A DNA stretch of 64,000 bases from Sphaerosporella brunnea (GCA_008704415.1 VXIS01000072.1:101635-165634), one strand, 5' to 3'; positions 52,900 through 64,000 are shown, counted from the first letter of the stretch. The notes: generated by a model from the letters alone, not told the origin. Made by a program: numbers and translations.

Positions 52900-54837
52900 A
52901 TGACCCCAGAGCCGCCAAATGCAGGTGCAGTCACAACAAGAGCCGTGAAGTGACAGCTTGGCGATGTGATTCGAGGTAGCAGCGTTACGAAGAATACCTC
53001 GCGACTCAAGAGTCGCTCAATGCCTGTGCTGTGCAAGCATGGGGGGCGTGGTCCGGATCGCAGCTTGTCGTTGACCAGCGATTCCGCATTTGGTCCGGGT
53101 ACTGGTAAGGCTCCTGCATTTTTTCCTAAGCATGATCCTTCTCATTCGGCTCTTTACCTTCATTCGGCTTGTCATTCGTACCATGCTCATCTCTGTGATC
53201 CTAGTTATACGGCTCGATTGCTTGGTATTTGGTCTGCCTCGAGCATGATGAAACTTGATGTCTATATGCTTCGTCTTTGATTTGAGGATCCCGGTGTTGA
53301 TCAGTGTCAGCGCTCCTTGGTTGCAGCATCGTGTAGTTGATCGCGCAGTCGATGTCGCCTCGTAGACGTTGTAGCCATAGTGCTTCACGAGTTGCGTCCG
53401 AGCAAGCAAGACACCGATCGCCTATCATTCATCTGAACTATGTATCCTCCTATTGACTTTCCGCTTCGGGTGCTTCCTGCCCAGTCGGAGTCTGTCGATC
53501 ATATGAGGTTCGTGTCCGAAAGCGGTTCGACGCTCAGATCTGTATTGTGGGTGACGCTCGAATCCGGATCATGAGCGATTTAATGAATGACTGATAGAGA
53601 GGCCAAGTCCGATCTGACACGAGCTTGTCATCGAATAAGAGGTTTTCCAGTAGCGACTTCCATTGCTCTTTCATAGCGTAGATCCAAGAGGCTTTGTGAG
53701 AGCTGGCCATAGCTTCTTCGGGTGAGATGGGGTCTGGTTCATGGAGAAGTGAGATCGCATCATCATCATTCCCCCCTCGATTGGCCTTCTCTACCATGAT
53801 TGCGTTGGCCGCTCGTCGTGAAGCCCGATCGTTGTTTTTGTCTTCGTTAAATGATTCGTCAATGTCCTTGTTGACTGATTCGTCGATATCCTCGTTGACT
53901 GATTCATCGATATCCTCGTTGACTGATTCGTCGATATCCTTGGTGACTGATTTGTCGATGTTAGAAGATGTAGTATGACGCTTATTCCGATGCTCGTCTT
54001 CAGAGGTCTGAGTGGATGAATTCGTATGGTTTAGTCGCTCGATTCTGCTTCGTTCTGTCAAACTTCTGAGTCTGCTTAGGTATCATGCATATATCGCAAT
54101 TCAGGGTTGGGATCTGACAGCCAAGAAGCTTCTTCGTTGAAGCATGATCGACATGGGGCAGTCTTCTGTTCCATAATGTGTGGTTTTATGGAGCAGGAGT
54201 AGAAGCGATTCTCACGCCGTCTTCGACTTTAGAGACGGATAGTTGTACAGTCTCGTTAAGAGAGCGACATGTAGGCTCGGTAGGAAATTGTCGTATATCT
54301 CGTCAGGAGTTTAACAGATTGTACTGGAGTTTTCACTCGTTTCGTGCTAAGAGACCGTACTAGAGTTTTCACTCCTTTCGTACTGCAAGATCGTACTAGA
54401 GTTTTCACTCCTTTCGTACTGCAAAATCATACTAGAGCTTTCACTCCTTTCGTACTGCGTATCCTACTAAAGTTTTCACTCGTTTTCGTACTAAGAATCG
54501 TACTAGAGTTTTCACTCGTTTCGTACTGAAGGTATAGGAGATTCAGCTACGGGTCCTCGTAGCACCTCATAAAGAGGTCTGGATGCCTGCTCGCGCAGCA
54601 TCATCATTTCGTGTGGAGATATCGCCATGGGCCCTCGCGGCTCCTCATCAAGAGGCCCGGATGCCTGCTCACGCAGCATTATCATCTTTTCTGGAGATGT
54701 TGCCTCGTCAGGACTCAGGAGGCCTTATAGAGTTTTTTCGATCTCTTGTCCTTGAGTATAGCTTTGCCAAGGTGAGGAGGTCGAAGGTGAAGGGTGACCG
54801 TTCATGTGAGCGGCGATTTCTTCAGGAAAGCGCGAAC
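52900..54837 (-). pseudogene. Ty1/copia polyprotein remnant (left arm)
   Basis: Read on the minus strand from the primer site: a short Gag-like start (MNGHPSPSTSSPW) with two 26-codon repeats (MMMLREQAS); a block of 36-bp repeats; a GAG-pre-integrase motif (HTLWNRRLPHVDHASTKKLL, CDICMIPKQTQKFD); the very start of integrase (PYEFIHSDL); then directly the acidic linker (DIDESVNEDIDES repeats) and the beginning of reverse transcriptase (SPEEAMASSHKASWIYAMKE). Next comes part of RNase H (ACSDATREALWLQRL, KTKHIDIKFHHARG). The integrase core and most of reverse transcriptase are missing, so it is defective. No 3' LTR was found. Confidence 0.75.
54313..54528. repeat. 36-bp minisatellite, six units (left arm)
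   Basis: Six units of the form GTACTAGAGTTTTCACTC-TTTCGTACTGC, 36 bp each, that is 12 codons, inside the copia gag/protease region. The right-arm counterpart is at 61911-62128. Confidence 0.9.
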
Positions 54838-54849
54838 GGGCTCATAACC

Positions 54850-55061
54850 TGTTGAAAGTAGTCTAGTTATGGAGGCCGAGCGTACGCAATGATGGTGATG
54901 GGAAAGGTGATTGATTGTCTTAGTCTGAGAAGCTAATCCAGGTACGTATATATACCCTTCCAAGCTTTACTTGATATCGCTCGGTACTCCATCCTCCGAT
55001 CAATCGTTCTCACTCGTCCGTATCCATGCCTTAACCATGCTTAGAAAGCCAGTTTCCAACA
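54850..55061 (-). mobile_element. Copia LTR (left arm)
   Basis: 212 bp. On the minus strand it begins TGTTGGAAACTGGC and ends TTCAACA, followed by the primer site GGTTATGAGCCC (54849-54838). A TATATATA box lies in its middle. Mirror image of 61378-61588. Confidence 0.8.
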
Positions 55062-56599
55062 GGAATGTCGGCTTCTTGGTTCGACGTTGCCAAAACCTGC
55101 GATGTCAGCTTTTAATCCCGCACGGTCGGTGAATTGGCACAGCTGCCGCCTCCTCCGGGGTCATCAGGCGCCGGGTATTGAGACTTCTGGTGGAGAGTAG
55201 GATTCAACCCGGGTCACGTCCATGGTTATAAAAGGTACAATCGCTGCACACATCGCTCATGAAAAACACCGCGCTTGAGACCCTGGCTGTCGCCATGCAT
55301 GTGGCGCTGATTGCAGCGATACTCCACAATCAGGACAGAGAAAGTAGCATGCCTATTCGCTGGCAACTAACGACGTTGTTGAAGGCGTGCCCCACTCGCT
55401 GTGGGGAGTGGCCAATCAGCACATCGGGGCTTGGGGAAAGCTGGCCGTCAGTAAACGCGCGCGCGAATTCAGCCATGTACACAGGTCCCGACATTCCTGG
55501 GTCTATGTGGTTGCTACTCATCTTTACCGGCCGTGTGTGAATGGCCTCTGCCATTCACTGCCAGCCCAGATCGCACCATCGGGACAGTGAGCTGAGCGTT
55601 CCCATCACCGTTCTACTATCTGTGGAATGAGAAATTAATGGACAGTGCCTGCGTCCATCCGCGTATAGAAGGTGCGATCCAACAACCGCGCGAAGCACTC
55701 AATTTTAAGCCCCGTGAAAAAGATTGCTCTGCGACGCTCATTCGTACCTCAGCGTAATCAAGGCGAAACCGGCAGAGGGTGTCGTCCGCTAAGCCACATC
55801 TGCATCGATTTCCAACACCTACTTTGGATATACCAATGTACCGCGAATCAAGGGTCCGTGTTCTCCTGCCACCATCTCTGTCTGTTTGGAAACCTCAACG
55901 TAGCTGCCGGAAGTTGTACTGCTCTCTTTCAAAAACCGTTGTCAACTGCACAAGCTGATATCAAGGAAGCCGCGCCTGGGTTGGCGGGGAACGGTTTTGT
56001 GAAATGATTTTGTCGCAGACCATTTTGCCCTATCTACATGTTCGACGTGTGTATATTATCTGTAGATAACTATCCCTATCGAGTCATGTCAAAACATCGT
56101 GAAGGTCGCACGTGCGATCATCACATGTCCTGAGCAACGGCATTTCGTTGCGGACCGCAAAAACACTTTTTTTTCGACGAACCACGTGAAAGTGACATCT
56201 TCTGGCTAACAAATGCCGACGGTTTGTTCGATCTGTCATCAACAACGAATAGCAAACGTCAAAACAGCAAGCGGATTACTGCCAACACTCCTCGCGATAC
56301 GATGTGAAATTACACATTGCACCTTACTCTTTGCCGCCATAAAAAAGAATAGCTTGGCAACATGACATCCTCTGTTGTAGCCCGCAATCAATGCCGCAGC
56401 TTGCAGATGCAGATTTTGACCCGCTCCGGTTGTGGAGGATCTTTACCAAAGACTTCAAGCTGAAGATATAGTGCAGGCCGCTACCAACCCACAGTCCGGT
56501 CGAAATTTCCCCACTTCAACAGCGCGCGGGGCGCGCAGAAAGTCGTCGAAGCAGTGGTATCTGCGTGCCAGTGCGTGGGGACCTTGGATCATTATATCT
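55062..56599. other. Left-arm sequence without firm gene
   Basis: Several frames (55259-55540, 55672-56007) with no motif, identical in the right arm at 60899-61180 and 60432-60767. Nothing recognised. Confidence 0.35.
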
Positions 56600-57019
56600 T
56601 CACAACACAACTGCTCCCCCGCGGCTGCCTAAACCAACGTCCGCACAAGTGTGCCTCAGTGACACTCTCCGATGACCCTCGTACGCCCGTTGCTTGTACT
56701 GCTCGTGGCGGAACGTGGCCCCGTCCGGGGAGGCGTGGATGCTGCGCCGGGTGTGTCTCCAAAATTTAAACGTAAGTGATGGTTTCACGGATTCCAACGC
56801 TTCTGGAAGCACCTCGCGGAGTTGTGAGAGATGTTGGTGCGCATTGTAGGTGCACGATGCGAGGGGGTGGCATAACGCGGCGACTATAACGTGCGGGATA
56901 GCCTCATCGGCCGTGGTGGTAACTTCAGCCATCGAGTCCGAGCATGAAACGGAGTCGATGCACCCCATCCAGACCAACACGACAAAGGTTATCACCATCC
57001 ACATAAAAGCAGCGCTCAT
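56600..57019 (-). CDS. Hypothetical small protein with signal-like N-terminus (left copy)
   Basis: A 139-codon minus-strand frame. Residues 5-22 (FMWMVITFVVLVWMGCID) form a hydrophobic helix near the N-terminus, suggesting a signal peptide or membrane anchor. The remainder is polar, with little cysteine. No family, promoter or conserved motif is seen, and the second half overlaps other frames. An identical copy is at 59420-59839. Confidence 0.3.
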   Translation of the reverse strand: MSAAFMWMVITFVVLVWMGCIDSVSCSDSMAEVTTTADEAIPHVIVAALCHPLASCTYNAHQHLSQLREVLPEALESVKPSLTFKFWRHTRRSIHASPDGATFRHEQYKQRAYEGHRRVSLRHTCADVGLGSRGGAVVL

Positions 57020-57812
57020 TCATCGCACGAGAGCACAGGGAGAGCATTGTTTAGAAGTCTTCTGAATTTTGGCGGCACGAAGTACATTTTCAAAGCCGCT
57101 AGTCCTCCTCATTTGACCCGTCTGTATGGCTATTCTCCTGTCAGGGTGTTTTGTTAGCGAGGATTGCCGCTGCGTAGTAGAACTTACAAAAAAGCCTTTT
57201 GGGCCTTTGGTTATCCGCAGCCACCTGTGGGTACACGCATTGGACTTGATTTGAGCTTCACCAAGAGTAGGCTTGGGGCGAGGTGTTGTGACAATTCAGC
57301 TACCGGAGCGGTACCACGCCCGGACCCACCGTAGCTGCAATCGGACTCACCCTGACTCGCGTTTTCAGGGCAAGGGTTTCTACCAGTCCCTGCATGCATC
57401 GACATCGTCGCTGTATGCTTGGTTGCTGTGGTGGTGGTTTTCTTCTTGGGCGAGATTTGGTGGCTGCCCGCGCCGTTTTGGTCTCAGCTGCGGCATGCTT
57501 TGCATTTCTCTTCCGAACACGCTTGTGGAAGTCTTAACTAGCGATTACGAGGACTGCGTTGATTGCTTGCGGTTAAATTGGGGCTTTCATTGGTTGGTCG
57601 GCGGTTTCTTCGCCGATAGCTGCTCTGGCTAGGGCCGCGGCGATTGCGGAAATTCACTGCACACTCACGTCCTGAAGCTCCTCATTATCGTTGTTGGCTA
57701 TAACTGTCTTCTCAGATGCGAGTAGAACCTGGGGATTATCGGACTGAAGGCTGATAAATTTCTGTTGGCGCTGCACTCCAAGGCATCGAGGCCTTCACAG
57801 CGACGGAACGGA

Positions 57813-58200
57813 TGTGTAACCTTTTCGTGAGTTTATAAGATCCGCTATTTCACAGATGCAAATAAACTCAGAACCGTTTGTGTATCTGACTTGATAAATA
57901 CCAAGAGAATACTCGCACTCAGGTCACTGATCAACTCAGTATTTATTGATGATAGTCGATACAATCTGGGCTGCTCGAAAGGCCGTATCAAAAAAAGAGA
58001 AAAGAATGAGTGTAGGAAAAAAAGCTCGCAGCTTTTATAGCCAACGATGCTGAGTACATCATGTGATAACAATCTGGTGGTAAATTCGAAACTAAGAAAA
58101 GAATGGTCTAGAAGACCTACAAGTCTGCCTTGTGGAAACTAGAAGATTCCAAAGTGACGTAGCATCGAAGGGGCTAGAAAGTGCTAGAAATATGGTGACA
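57813..58200 (-). other. LTR-like or promoter segment ending at the palindrome centre (left)
   Basis: Read on the minus strand from the inner arm end it starts TGTCACCATATTTC, has a GGCTATAAAAGC TATA box and an AATAAA, and ends GTTACACA after 388 bp, so it has LTR-like features. No primer site follows, so an LTR is not proven. Confidence 0.3.
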
Positions 58201-58238
58201 GCATTCTACGAGTTTCCATTACTTTCTTTACTATGTTT
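58201..58238. other. 38-bp spacer of the inverted repeat
   Basis: Unique non-palindromic sequence (GCATTCTACGAGTTTCC...TTT) between the two arms, whose inner ends are ...GGTGACA and TGTCACC.... Confidence 0.95.
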
Positions 58239-58626
58239 TGTCACCATATTTCTAGCACTTTCTAGCCCCTTCGATGCTACGTCACTTTGGAATCTTCTAG
58301 TTTCCACAAGGCAGACTTGTAGGTCTTCTAGACCATTCTTTTCTTAGTTTCGAATTTACCACCAGATTGTTATCACATGATGTACTCAGCATCGTTGGCT
58401 ATAAAAGCTGCGAGCTTTTTTTCCTACACTCATTCTTTTCTCTTTTTTTGATACGGCCTTTCGAGCAGCCCAGATTGTATCGACTATCATCAATAAATAC
58501 TGAGTTGATCAGTGACCTGAGTGCGAGTATTCTCTTGGTATTTATCAAGTCAGATACACAAACGGTTCTGAGTTTATTTGCATCTGTGAAATAGCGGATC
58601 TTATAAACTCACGAAAAGGTTACACA
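58239..58626 (+). other. LTR-like or promoter segment starting at the palindrome centre (right)
   Basis: Mirror image of 57813-58200: TGTCACC start, TATA box near 58400, AATAAA near 58492, GTTACACA end. Confidence 0.3.
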
Positions 58627-59419
58627 TCCGTTCCGTCGCTGTGAAGGCCTCGATGCCTTGGAGTGCAGCGCCAACAGAAATTTATCAGCCTTCAGTCCGA
58701 TAATCCCCAGGTTCTACTCGCATCTGAGAAGACAGTTATAGCCAACAACGATAATGAGGAGCTTCAGGACGTGAGTGTGCAGTGAATTTCCGCAATCGCC
58801 GCGGCCCTAGCCAGAGCAGCTATCGGCGAAGAAACCGCCGACCAACCAATGAAAGCCCCAATTTAACCGCAAGCAATCAACGCAGTCCTCGTAATCGCTA
58901 GTTAAGACTTCCACAAGCGTGTTCGGAAGAGAAATGCAAAGCATGCCGCAGCTGAGACCAAAACGGCGCGGGCAGCCACCAAATCTCGCCCAAGAAGAAA
59001 ACCACCACCACAGCAACCAAGCATACAGCGACGATGTCGATGCATGCAGGGACTGGTAGAAACCCTTGCCCTGAAAACGCGAGTCAGGGTGAGTCCGATT
59101 GCAGCTACGGTGGGTCCGGGCGTGGTACCGCTCCGGTAGCTGAATTGTCACAACACCTCGCCCCAAGCCTACTCTTGGTGAAGCTCAAATCAAGTCCAAT
59201 GCGTGTACCCACAGGTGGCTGCGGATAACCAAAGGCCCAAAAGGCTTTTTTGTAAGTTCTACTACGCAGCGGCAATCCTCGCTAACAAAACACCCTGACA
59301 GGAGAATAGCCATACAGACGGGTCAAATGAGGAGGACTAGCGGCTTTGAAAATGTACTTCGTGCCGCCAAAATTCAGAAGACTTCTAAACAATGCTCTCC
59401 CTGTGCTCTCGTGCGATGA
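58627..59419. other. Right-arm sequence without firm gene
   Basis: Mirror of 57020-57812. Frames such as 58807-59166 (minus) and 59034-59228 (plus) overlap and show no motif. Confidence 0.35.
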
Positions 59420-59839
59420 ATGAGCGCTGCTTTTATGTGGATGGTGATAACCTTTGTCGTGTTGGTCTGGATGGGGTGCATCGACTCCGTTTCATGCTCG
59501 GACTCGATGGCTGAAGTTACCACCACGGCCGATGAGGCTATCCCGCACGTTATAGTCGCCGCGTTATGCCACCCCCTCGCATCGTGCACCTACAATGCGC
59601 ACCAACATCTCTCACAACTCCGCGAGGTGCTTCCAGAAGCGTTGGAATCCGTGAAACCATCACTTACGTTTAAATTTTGGAGACACACCCGGCGCAGCAT
59701 CCACGCCTCCCCGGACGGGGCCACGTTCCGCCACGAGCAGTACAAGCAACGGGCGTACGAGGGTCATCGGAGAGTGTCACTGAGGCACACTTGTGCGGAC
59801 GTTGGTTTAGGCAGCCGCGGGGGAGCAGTTGTGTTGTGA
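59420..59839 (+). CDS. Hypothetical small protein with signal-like N-terminus (right copy)
   Basis: Identical to the minus-strand frame at 56600-57019 in the left arm, with the same N-terminal hydrophobic helix. If the right arm is an artefact, this copy does not exist. Confidence 0.25.
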   Translation: MSAAFMWMVITFVVLVWMGCIDSVSCSDSMAEVTTTADEAIPHVIVAALCHPLASCTYNAHQHLSQLREVLPEALESVKPSLTFKFWRHTRRSIHASPDGATFRHEQYKQRAYEGHRRVSLRHTCADVGLGSRGGAVVL

Positions 59840-61377
59840 AGATATAATGATCCAAGGTCCCCACGCACTGGCACGCAGATACCACTGCTTCGACGACTTT
59901 CTGCGCGCCCCGCGCGCTGTTGAAGTGGGGAAATTTCGACCGGACTGTGGGTTGGTAGCGGCCTGCACTATATCTTCAGCTTGAAGTCTTTGGTAAAGAT
60001 CCTCCACAACCGGAGCGGGTCAAAATCTGCATCTGCAAGCTGCGGCATTGATTGCGGGCTACAACAGAGGATGTCATGTTGCCAAGCTATTCTTTTTTAT
60101 GGCGGCAAAGAGTAAGGTGCAATGTGTAATTTCACATCGTATCGCGAGGAGTGTTGGCAGTAATCCGCTTGCTGTTTTGACGTTTGCTATTCGTTGTTGA
60201 TGACAGATCGAACAAACCGTCGGCATTTGTTAGCCAGAAGATGTCACTTTCACGTGGTTCGTCGAAAAAAAAGTGTTTTTGCGGTCCGCAACGAAATGCC
60301 GTTGCTCAGGACATGTGATGATCGCACGTGCGACCTTCACGATGTTTTGACATGACTCGATAGGGATAGTTATCTACAGATAATATACACACGTCGAACA
60401 TGTAGATAGGGCAAAATGGTCTGCGACAAAATCATTTCACAAAACCGTTCCCCGCCAACCCAGGCGCGGCTTCCTTGATATCAGCTTGTGCAGTTGACAA
60501 CGGTTTTTGAAAGAGAGCAGTACAACTTCCGGCAGCTACGTTGAGGTTTCCAAACAGACAGAGATGGTGGCAGGAGAACACGGACCCTTGATTCGCGGTA
60601 CATTGGTATATCCAAAGTAGGTGTTGGAAATCGATGCAGATGTGGCTTAGCGGACGACACCCTCTGCCGGTTTCGCCTTGATTACGCTGAGGTACGAATG
60701 AGCGTCGCAGAGCAATCTTTTTCACGGGGCTTAAAATTGAGTGCTTCGCGCGGTTGTTGGATCGCACCTTCTATACGCGGATGGACGCAGGCACTGTCCA
60801 TTAATTTCTCATTCCACAGATAGTAGAACGGTGATGGGAACGCTCAGCTCACTGTCCCGATGGTGCGATCTGGGCTGGCAGTGAATGGCAGAGGCCATTC
60901 ACACACGGCCGGTAAAGATGAGTAGCAACCACATAGACCCAGGAATGTCGGGACCTGTGTACATGGCTGAATTCGCGCGCGCGTTTACTGACGGCCAGCT
61001 TTCCCCAAGCCCCGATGTGCTGATTGGCCACTCCCCACAGCGAGTGGGGCACGCCTTCAACAACGTCGTTAGTTGCCAGCGAATAGGCATGCTACTTTCT
61101 CTGTCCTGATTGTGGAGTATCGCTGCAATCAGCGCCACATGCATGGCGACAGCCAGGGTCTCAAGCGCGGTGTTTTTCATGAGCGATGTGTGCAGCGATT
61201 GTACCTTTTATAACCATGGACGTGACCCGGGTTGAATCCTACTCTCCACCAGAAGTCTCAATACCCGGCGCCTGATGACCCCGGAGGAGGCGGCAGCTGT
61301 GCCAATTCACCGACCGTGCGGGATTAAAAGCTGACATCGCAGGTTTTGGCAACGTCGAACCAAGAAGCCGACATTCC
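59840..61377. other. Right-arm sequence without firm gene
   Basis: Exact mirror of 55062-56599. No recognisable product. Confidence 0.35.
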
Positions 61378-61588
61378 TGTTGGAAACTGGCTTTCTAAGC
61401 ATGGTTAAGGCATGGATACGGACGAGTGAGAACGATTGATCGGAGGATGGAGTACCGAGCGATATCAAGTAAAGCTTGGAAGGGTATATATACGTACCTG
61501 GATTAGCTTCTCAGACTAAGACAATCAATCACCTTTCCCATCACCATCATTGCGTACGCTCGGCCTCCATAACTAGACTACTTCAACA
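61378..61588 (+). mobile_element. Copia LTR (right arm)
   Basis: 211 bp from TGTTGGAAACTGGC to CTTCAACA, with TATATATA near 61484 and the primer site GGTTATGAGCCC at 61589-61600. One base shorter than the left-arm LTR (CTTCAAC against CTTTCAAC). Confidence 0.8.
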
Positions 61589-61600
61589 GGTTATGAGCCC

Positions 61601-63500
61601 GTTCGCGCTTTCCTGAAGAAATCGCCGCTCACATGAACGGTCACCCTTCACCTTCGACCTCCTCACCTTGGCAAAGCTATACTCAAGGACAAGAGATCGA
61701 AAAAACTCTATAAGGCCTCCTGAGTCCTGACGAGGCAACATCTCCAGAAAAGATGATAATGCTGCGTGAGCAGGCATCCGGGCCTCTTGATGAGGAGCCG
61801 CGAGGGCCCATGGCGATATCTCCACACGAAATGATGATGCTGCGCGAGCAGGCATCCAGACCTCTTTATGAGGTGCTACGAGGACCCGTAGCTGAATCTC
61901 CTATACCTTCAGTACGAAACGAGTGAAAACTCTAGTACGATTCTTAGTACGAAAACGACGTGAAAACTTTAGTAGGATACGCAGTACGAAAGGAGGTGAA
62001 AGCTCTAGTATGATTTTGCAGTACGAAAGGAGTGAAAACTCTAGTACGATCTTGCAGTACGAAAGGAGTGAAAACTCTAGTACGGTCTCTTAGCACGAAA
62101 CGAGTGAAAACTCCAGTACAATCTGTTAAACTCCTGACGAGATATACGACAATTTCCTACCGAGCCTACATGTCGCTCTCTTAACGAGACTGTACAACTA
62201 TCCGTCTCTAAAGTCGAAGACGGCGTGAGAATCGCTTCTACTCCTGCTCCATAAAACCACACATTATGGAACAGAAGACTGCCCCATGCGATCATGCTTC
62301 AACGAAGAAGCTTCTTGGCTGTCAGATCCCAACCCTGAATTGCGATATATGCATGATACCTAAGCAGACTCAGAAGTTGACAGAACGAAGCAGAATCGAG
62401 CGACTAAACCATACGAATTCATCCACTCAGACCTCTGAAGACGAGCATCGAATAAGCGTCATACTACATCTTCTAACATCGACAAATCAGTCACCAAGGA
62501 TATCGACGAATCAGTCCAACGAGATATCGATGAATCAGTCAACGAGGATATCGACGAATCAGTCAACAAGGACATTGACGAATCATTTAACGAAGACAAA
62601 AACAACGATCGGGCTTCACGACGAGCGGCCAACGCAATCATGGTAGAGAAGGCCAATCGAGGGGGGAATGATGATGATGCGATCTCACTTCTCCATGAAC
62701 CAGACCCCATCTCACCCGAAGAAGCTATGGCCAGCTCTCACAAAGCCTCTTGGATCTACGCTATGAAAGAGCAATGGAAGTCGCTACTGGAAAACCTCTT
62801 ATTCGATGACAAGCTCGTGTCAGATCGGACTTGGCCTCTCTATCAGTCCATTCATTAAATCGCTCATGATCCGGATTCGAGCGTCACCCACAATACAGAT
62901 CTGAGCGTCGAACCGCTTTCGGACACGAACCTCATATGATCGACAGACTCCGACTGGGCAGGAAGACACCCGAAGCGGAAAGTCAATAGGAGGATACATA
63001 GTTCAGATGAATGATAGGCGATCGGTGTCTTGCTTGCTCGGACGCAACTCGTGAAGCACTATGGCTACAACGTCTACGAGGCGACATCGACTGCGCGATC
63101 AACTACACGATGCTGCAACCAGGAGCGCTGACACTGATCAACACCGGATCCTCAAATCAAAGACGAAGCATATAGACATCAGTTTCATCATGCTCGAGGC
63201 AGACCAAATACCAGCAATCGAGCCGTATAACTAGGATCACAGAGATGAGCATGGTACGAATGACAAGCCGAAGGAAGGTAAAGAGCCGAATGAGAAGGAT
63301 CATGCTTAGGAAAAAATGCAGGAGCCTTACCAGTACCGGACCAAATGCGGAATCGCTGGTCAACGACAAGCTGCGATCCGGACCACGCCCCCATGCTTGC
63401 ACAGCACAGGCATTGAGCGACTCTTGAGTCGCGAGGTATTCTTCGTAACGCTGCTACCTCGAATCACATCGCCAAGCTGTCACTTCACACGGCTCTTGTT
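61601..63500 (+). pseudogene. Ty1/copia polyprotein remnant (right arm)
   Basis: Mirror of the left-arm copia coding region, in the order gag start, 36-bp repeats, GAG-pre-integrase, acidic linker, RNase H. It has extra frame breaks. For example, one T is lost near 62287-62300 and one near 62375, which moves the pre-integrase and integrase-start motifs out of frame, whereas the left arm reads them in one frame. Confidence 0.7.
61911..62128. repeat. 36-bp minisatellite, six units (right arm)
   Basis: Counterpart of 54313-54528 but 218 bp long: two units carry an extra base (ACGACGTG and GGAGGTG). Confidence 0.9.
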
Positions 63501-64000
63501 GTGACTGCCTGCATTTGGCGGCTCTGGGGTCATGCGAGCAACCTCCTGTCTGGGTGAATAGCTACAAGAGCGCAACCTCCTTTGAGGAGTCCAATGGAGA
63601 CCCATTGCAGATAAAGGGTTGGCTGAGGAGACAGATATAAAACCATGGGAAAGATGGGGATACGAGGAGGTGGAGATTTAGCAGCGCCTGAGAATCCTGA
63701 TGTAGCCGCGGGAGAAGAGGCAGGTCAGAGTGACCATGGATGCCGCGTAGAGGGTTTGATTTGGACGTTGAAGGCTTAAGATCCAGCTAGTCAGAGTCAA
63801 ACGTACGGTTGCGTGCGTGATCTATCCAAAAACAGCAAATGTCCAGCATAGCACCTCGAAACCTTCCGAGAAAGTATAGATACACCGAATTTTGAAGGTA
63901 AGGGAATTGGCCGTTACACGCAGCAAAGAGACCAAGCCGAAACCCCCACAACCACCCCGCCAACCATCGCAGAAGGACCTTGCCGAGTCACCACAGAAAG

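Larger units (their letters stand above)
52425..64000. repeat. Giant inverted repeat (arms of about 5.8 kb)
   Basis: The left arm 52425-58200 is the reverse complement of 58239-64000, with spacer 58201-58238. Paired positions sum to 116439 from the centre out to about 54856/61578, where all translated frames on the two arms are identical. Beyond that the right arm has one-base differences, mostly losses in homopolymers, so that 64000 pairs with 52425 (14 bases of net loss). The repeat runs to the window edge and may continue. Both arms contain the same copia element in the same place, so the duplication is younger than that insertion. See findings for the artefact question. Confidence 0.97.

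Noticed and set aside
1..64000. Repeat-induced point mutation (RIP) as the main cause of decay
   Set aside because: There are no AT-rich transposon blocks, and stops arise in mixed contexts and alongside frameshifts; only the hAT stop fits a CpA change.
1..64000. CRISPR array, bacterial operon or rRNA/tRNA genes
   Set aside because: No regularly spaced repeat-spacer pattern, no co-directional tightly packed frames, and no tRNA or rRNA signature that I could recognise by eye.

Overview
The window looks like a transposon-rich accessory region of a filamentous fungus, most likely a dikaryotic ascomycete. The evidence is: GT-AG introns of 46-56 bp with a CTGAC branch site where one is clear, A/C- or C/T-rich 5' leaders before start codons, TTAGGG-type repeats, an F-box/ankyrin gene, a small Cys-rich zinc-ribbon gene of a kind familiar from Pezizomycotina, and hAT, piggyBac, Tc1/mariner-type and Ty1/copia relics. 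There is no operon structure and no long intact housekeeping gene. Base composition is mixed, without strongly AT-rich blocks, so heavy RIP is not evident. The taxonomic placement is inference.

Layout. 0-5.5 kb is mostly unrecognised sequence with one TA-flanked MITE (2780-3162). 5.5-8.8 kb holds a hAT-type MITE (family A), an F-box fossil, a broken member of a repeated gene family ('AKLYAQYGLP' family) and a broken coiled-coil gene with a TTAGGG-like tract. 10.6-15.8 kb has two family B hAT MITEs (11757-12407 and 14800-15706), each with a perfect 8-bp target duplication and each sitting in an open reading frame that stays open once the insertion is removed. 19.0-20.3 kb is a tandem pair of the AKLYAQYGLP family. 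About 21.0-23.3 kb is a piggyBac fossil. 24.0-25.6 kb is a 226-codon acidic gene with a family A MITE in its 5' leader, followed by a broken P-loop fragment. 26.3-27.1 kb is a copia LTR and primer site followed by 80-bp repeats. 31.6-35.2 kb is a nested pair: a 3186-bp hAT element with a nearly intact three-exon transposase inserted inside a family A MITE, both with perfect 8-bp duplications. 36.7 kb has a small zinc-ribbon gene that looks intact. 42.6-44.9 kb has two more MITEs. 45.5-46.5 kb is a coiled-coil gene with one frameshift. 50.2-50.9 kb is an F-box/ankyrin gene.

The last 11.6 kb is one very large inverted repeat: arms 52425-58200 and 58239-64000 around a 38-bp spacer. Both arms carry the same copia element at the same place. 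About 3.3 kb on each side of the centre is identical. The outer part of the right arm differs from the left mainly by single-base losses in short homopolymers, the pattern expected of unpolished long-read sequence, so a fold-back read or assembly artefact must be excluded before any biology is drawn from it.

The genes do not form a pathway. The interest lies in the transposon archaeology (at least six clean insertion events readable from target duplications), in host frames interrupted by MITEs, and in an unrecognised multicopy gene family whose readable copies are each broken differently.
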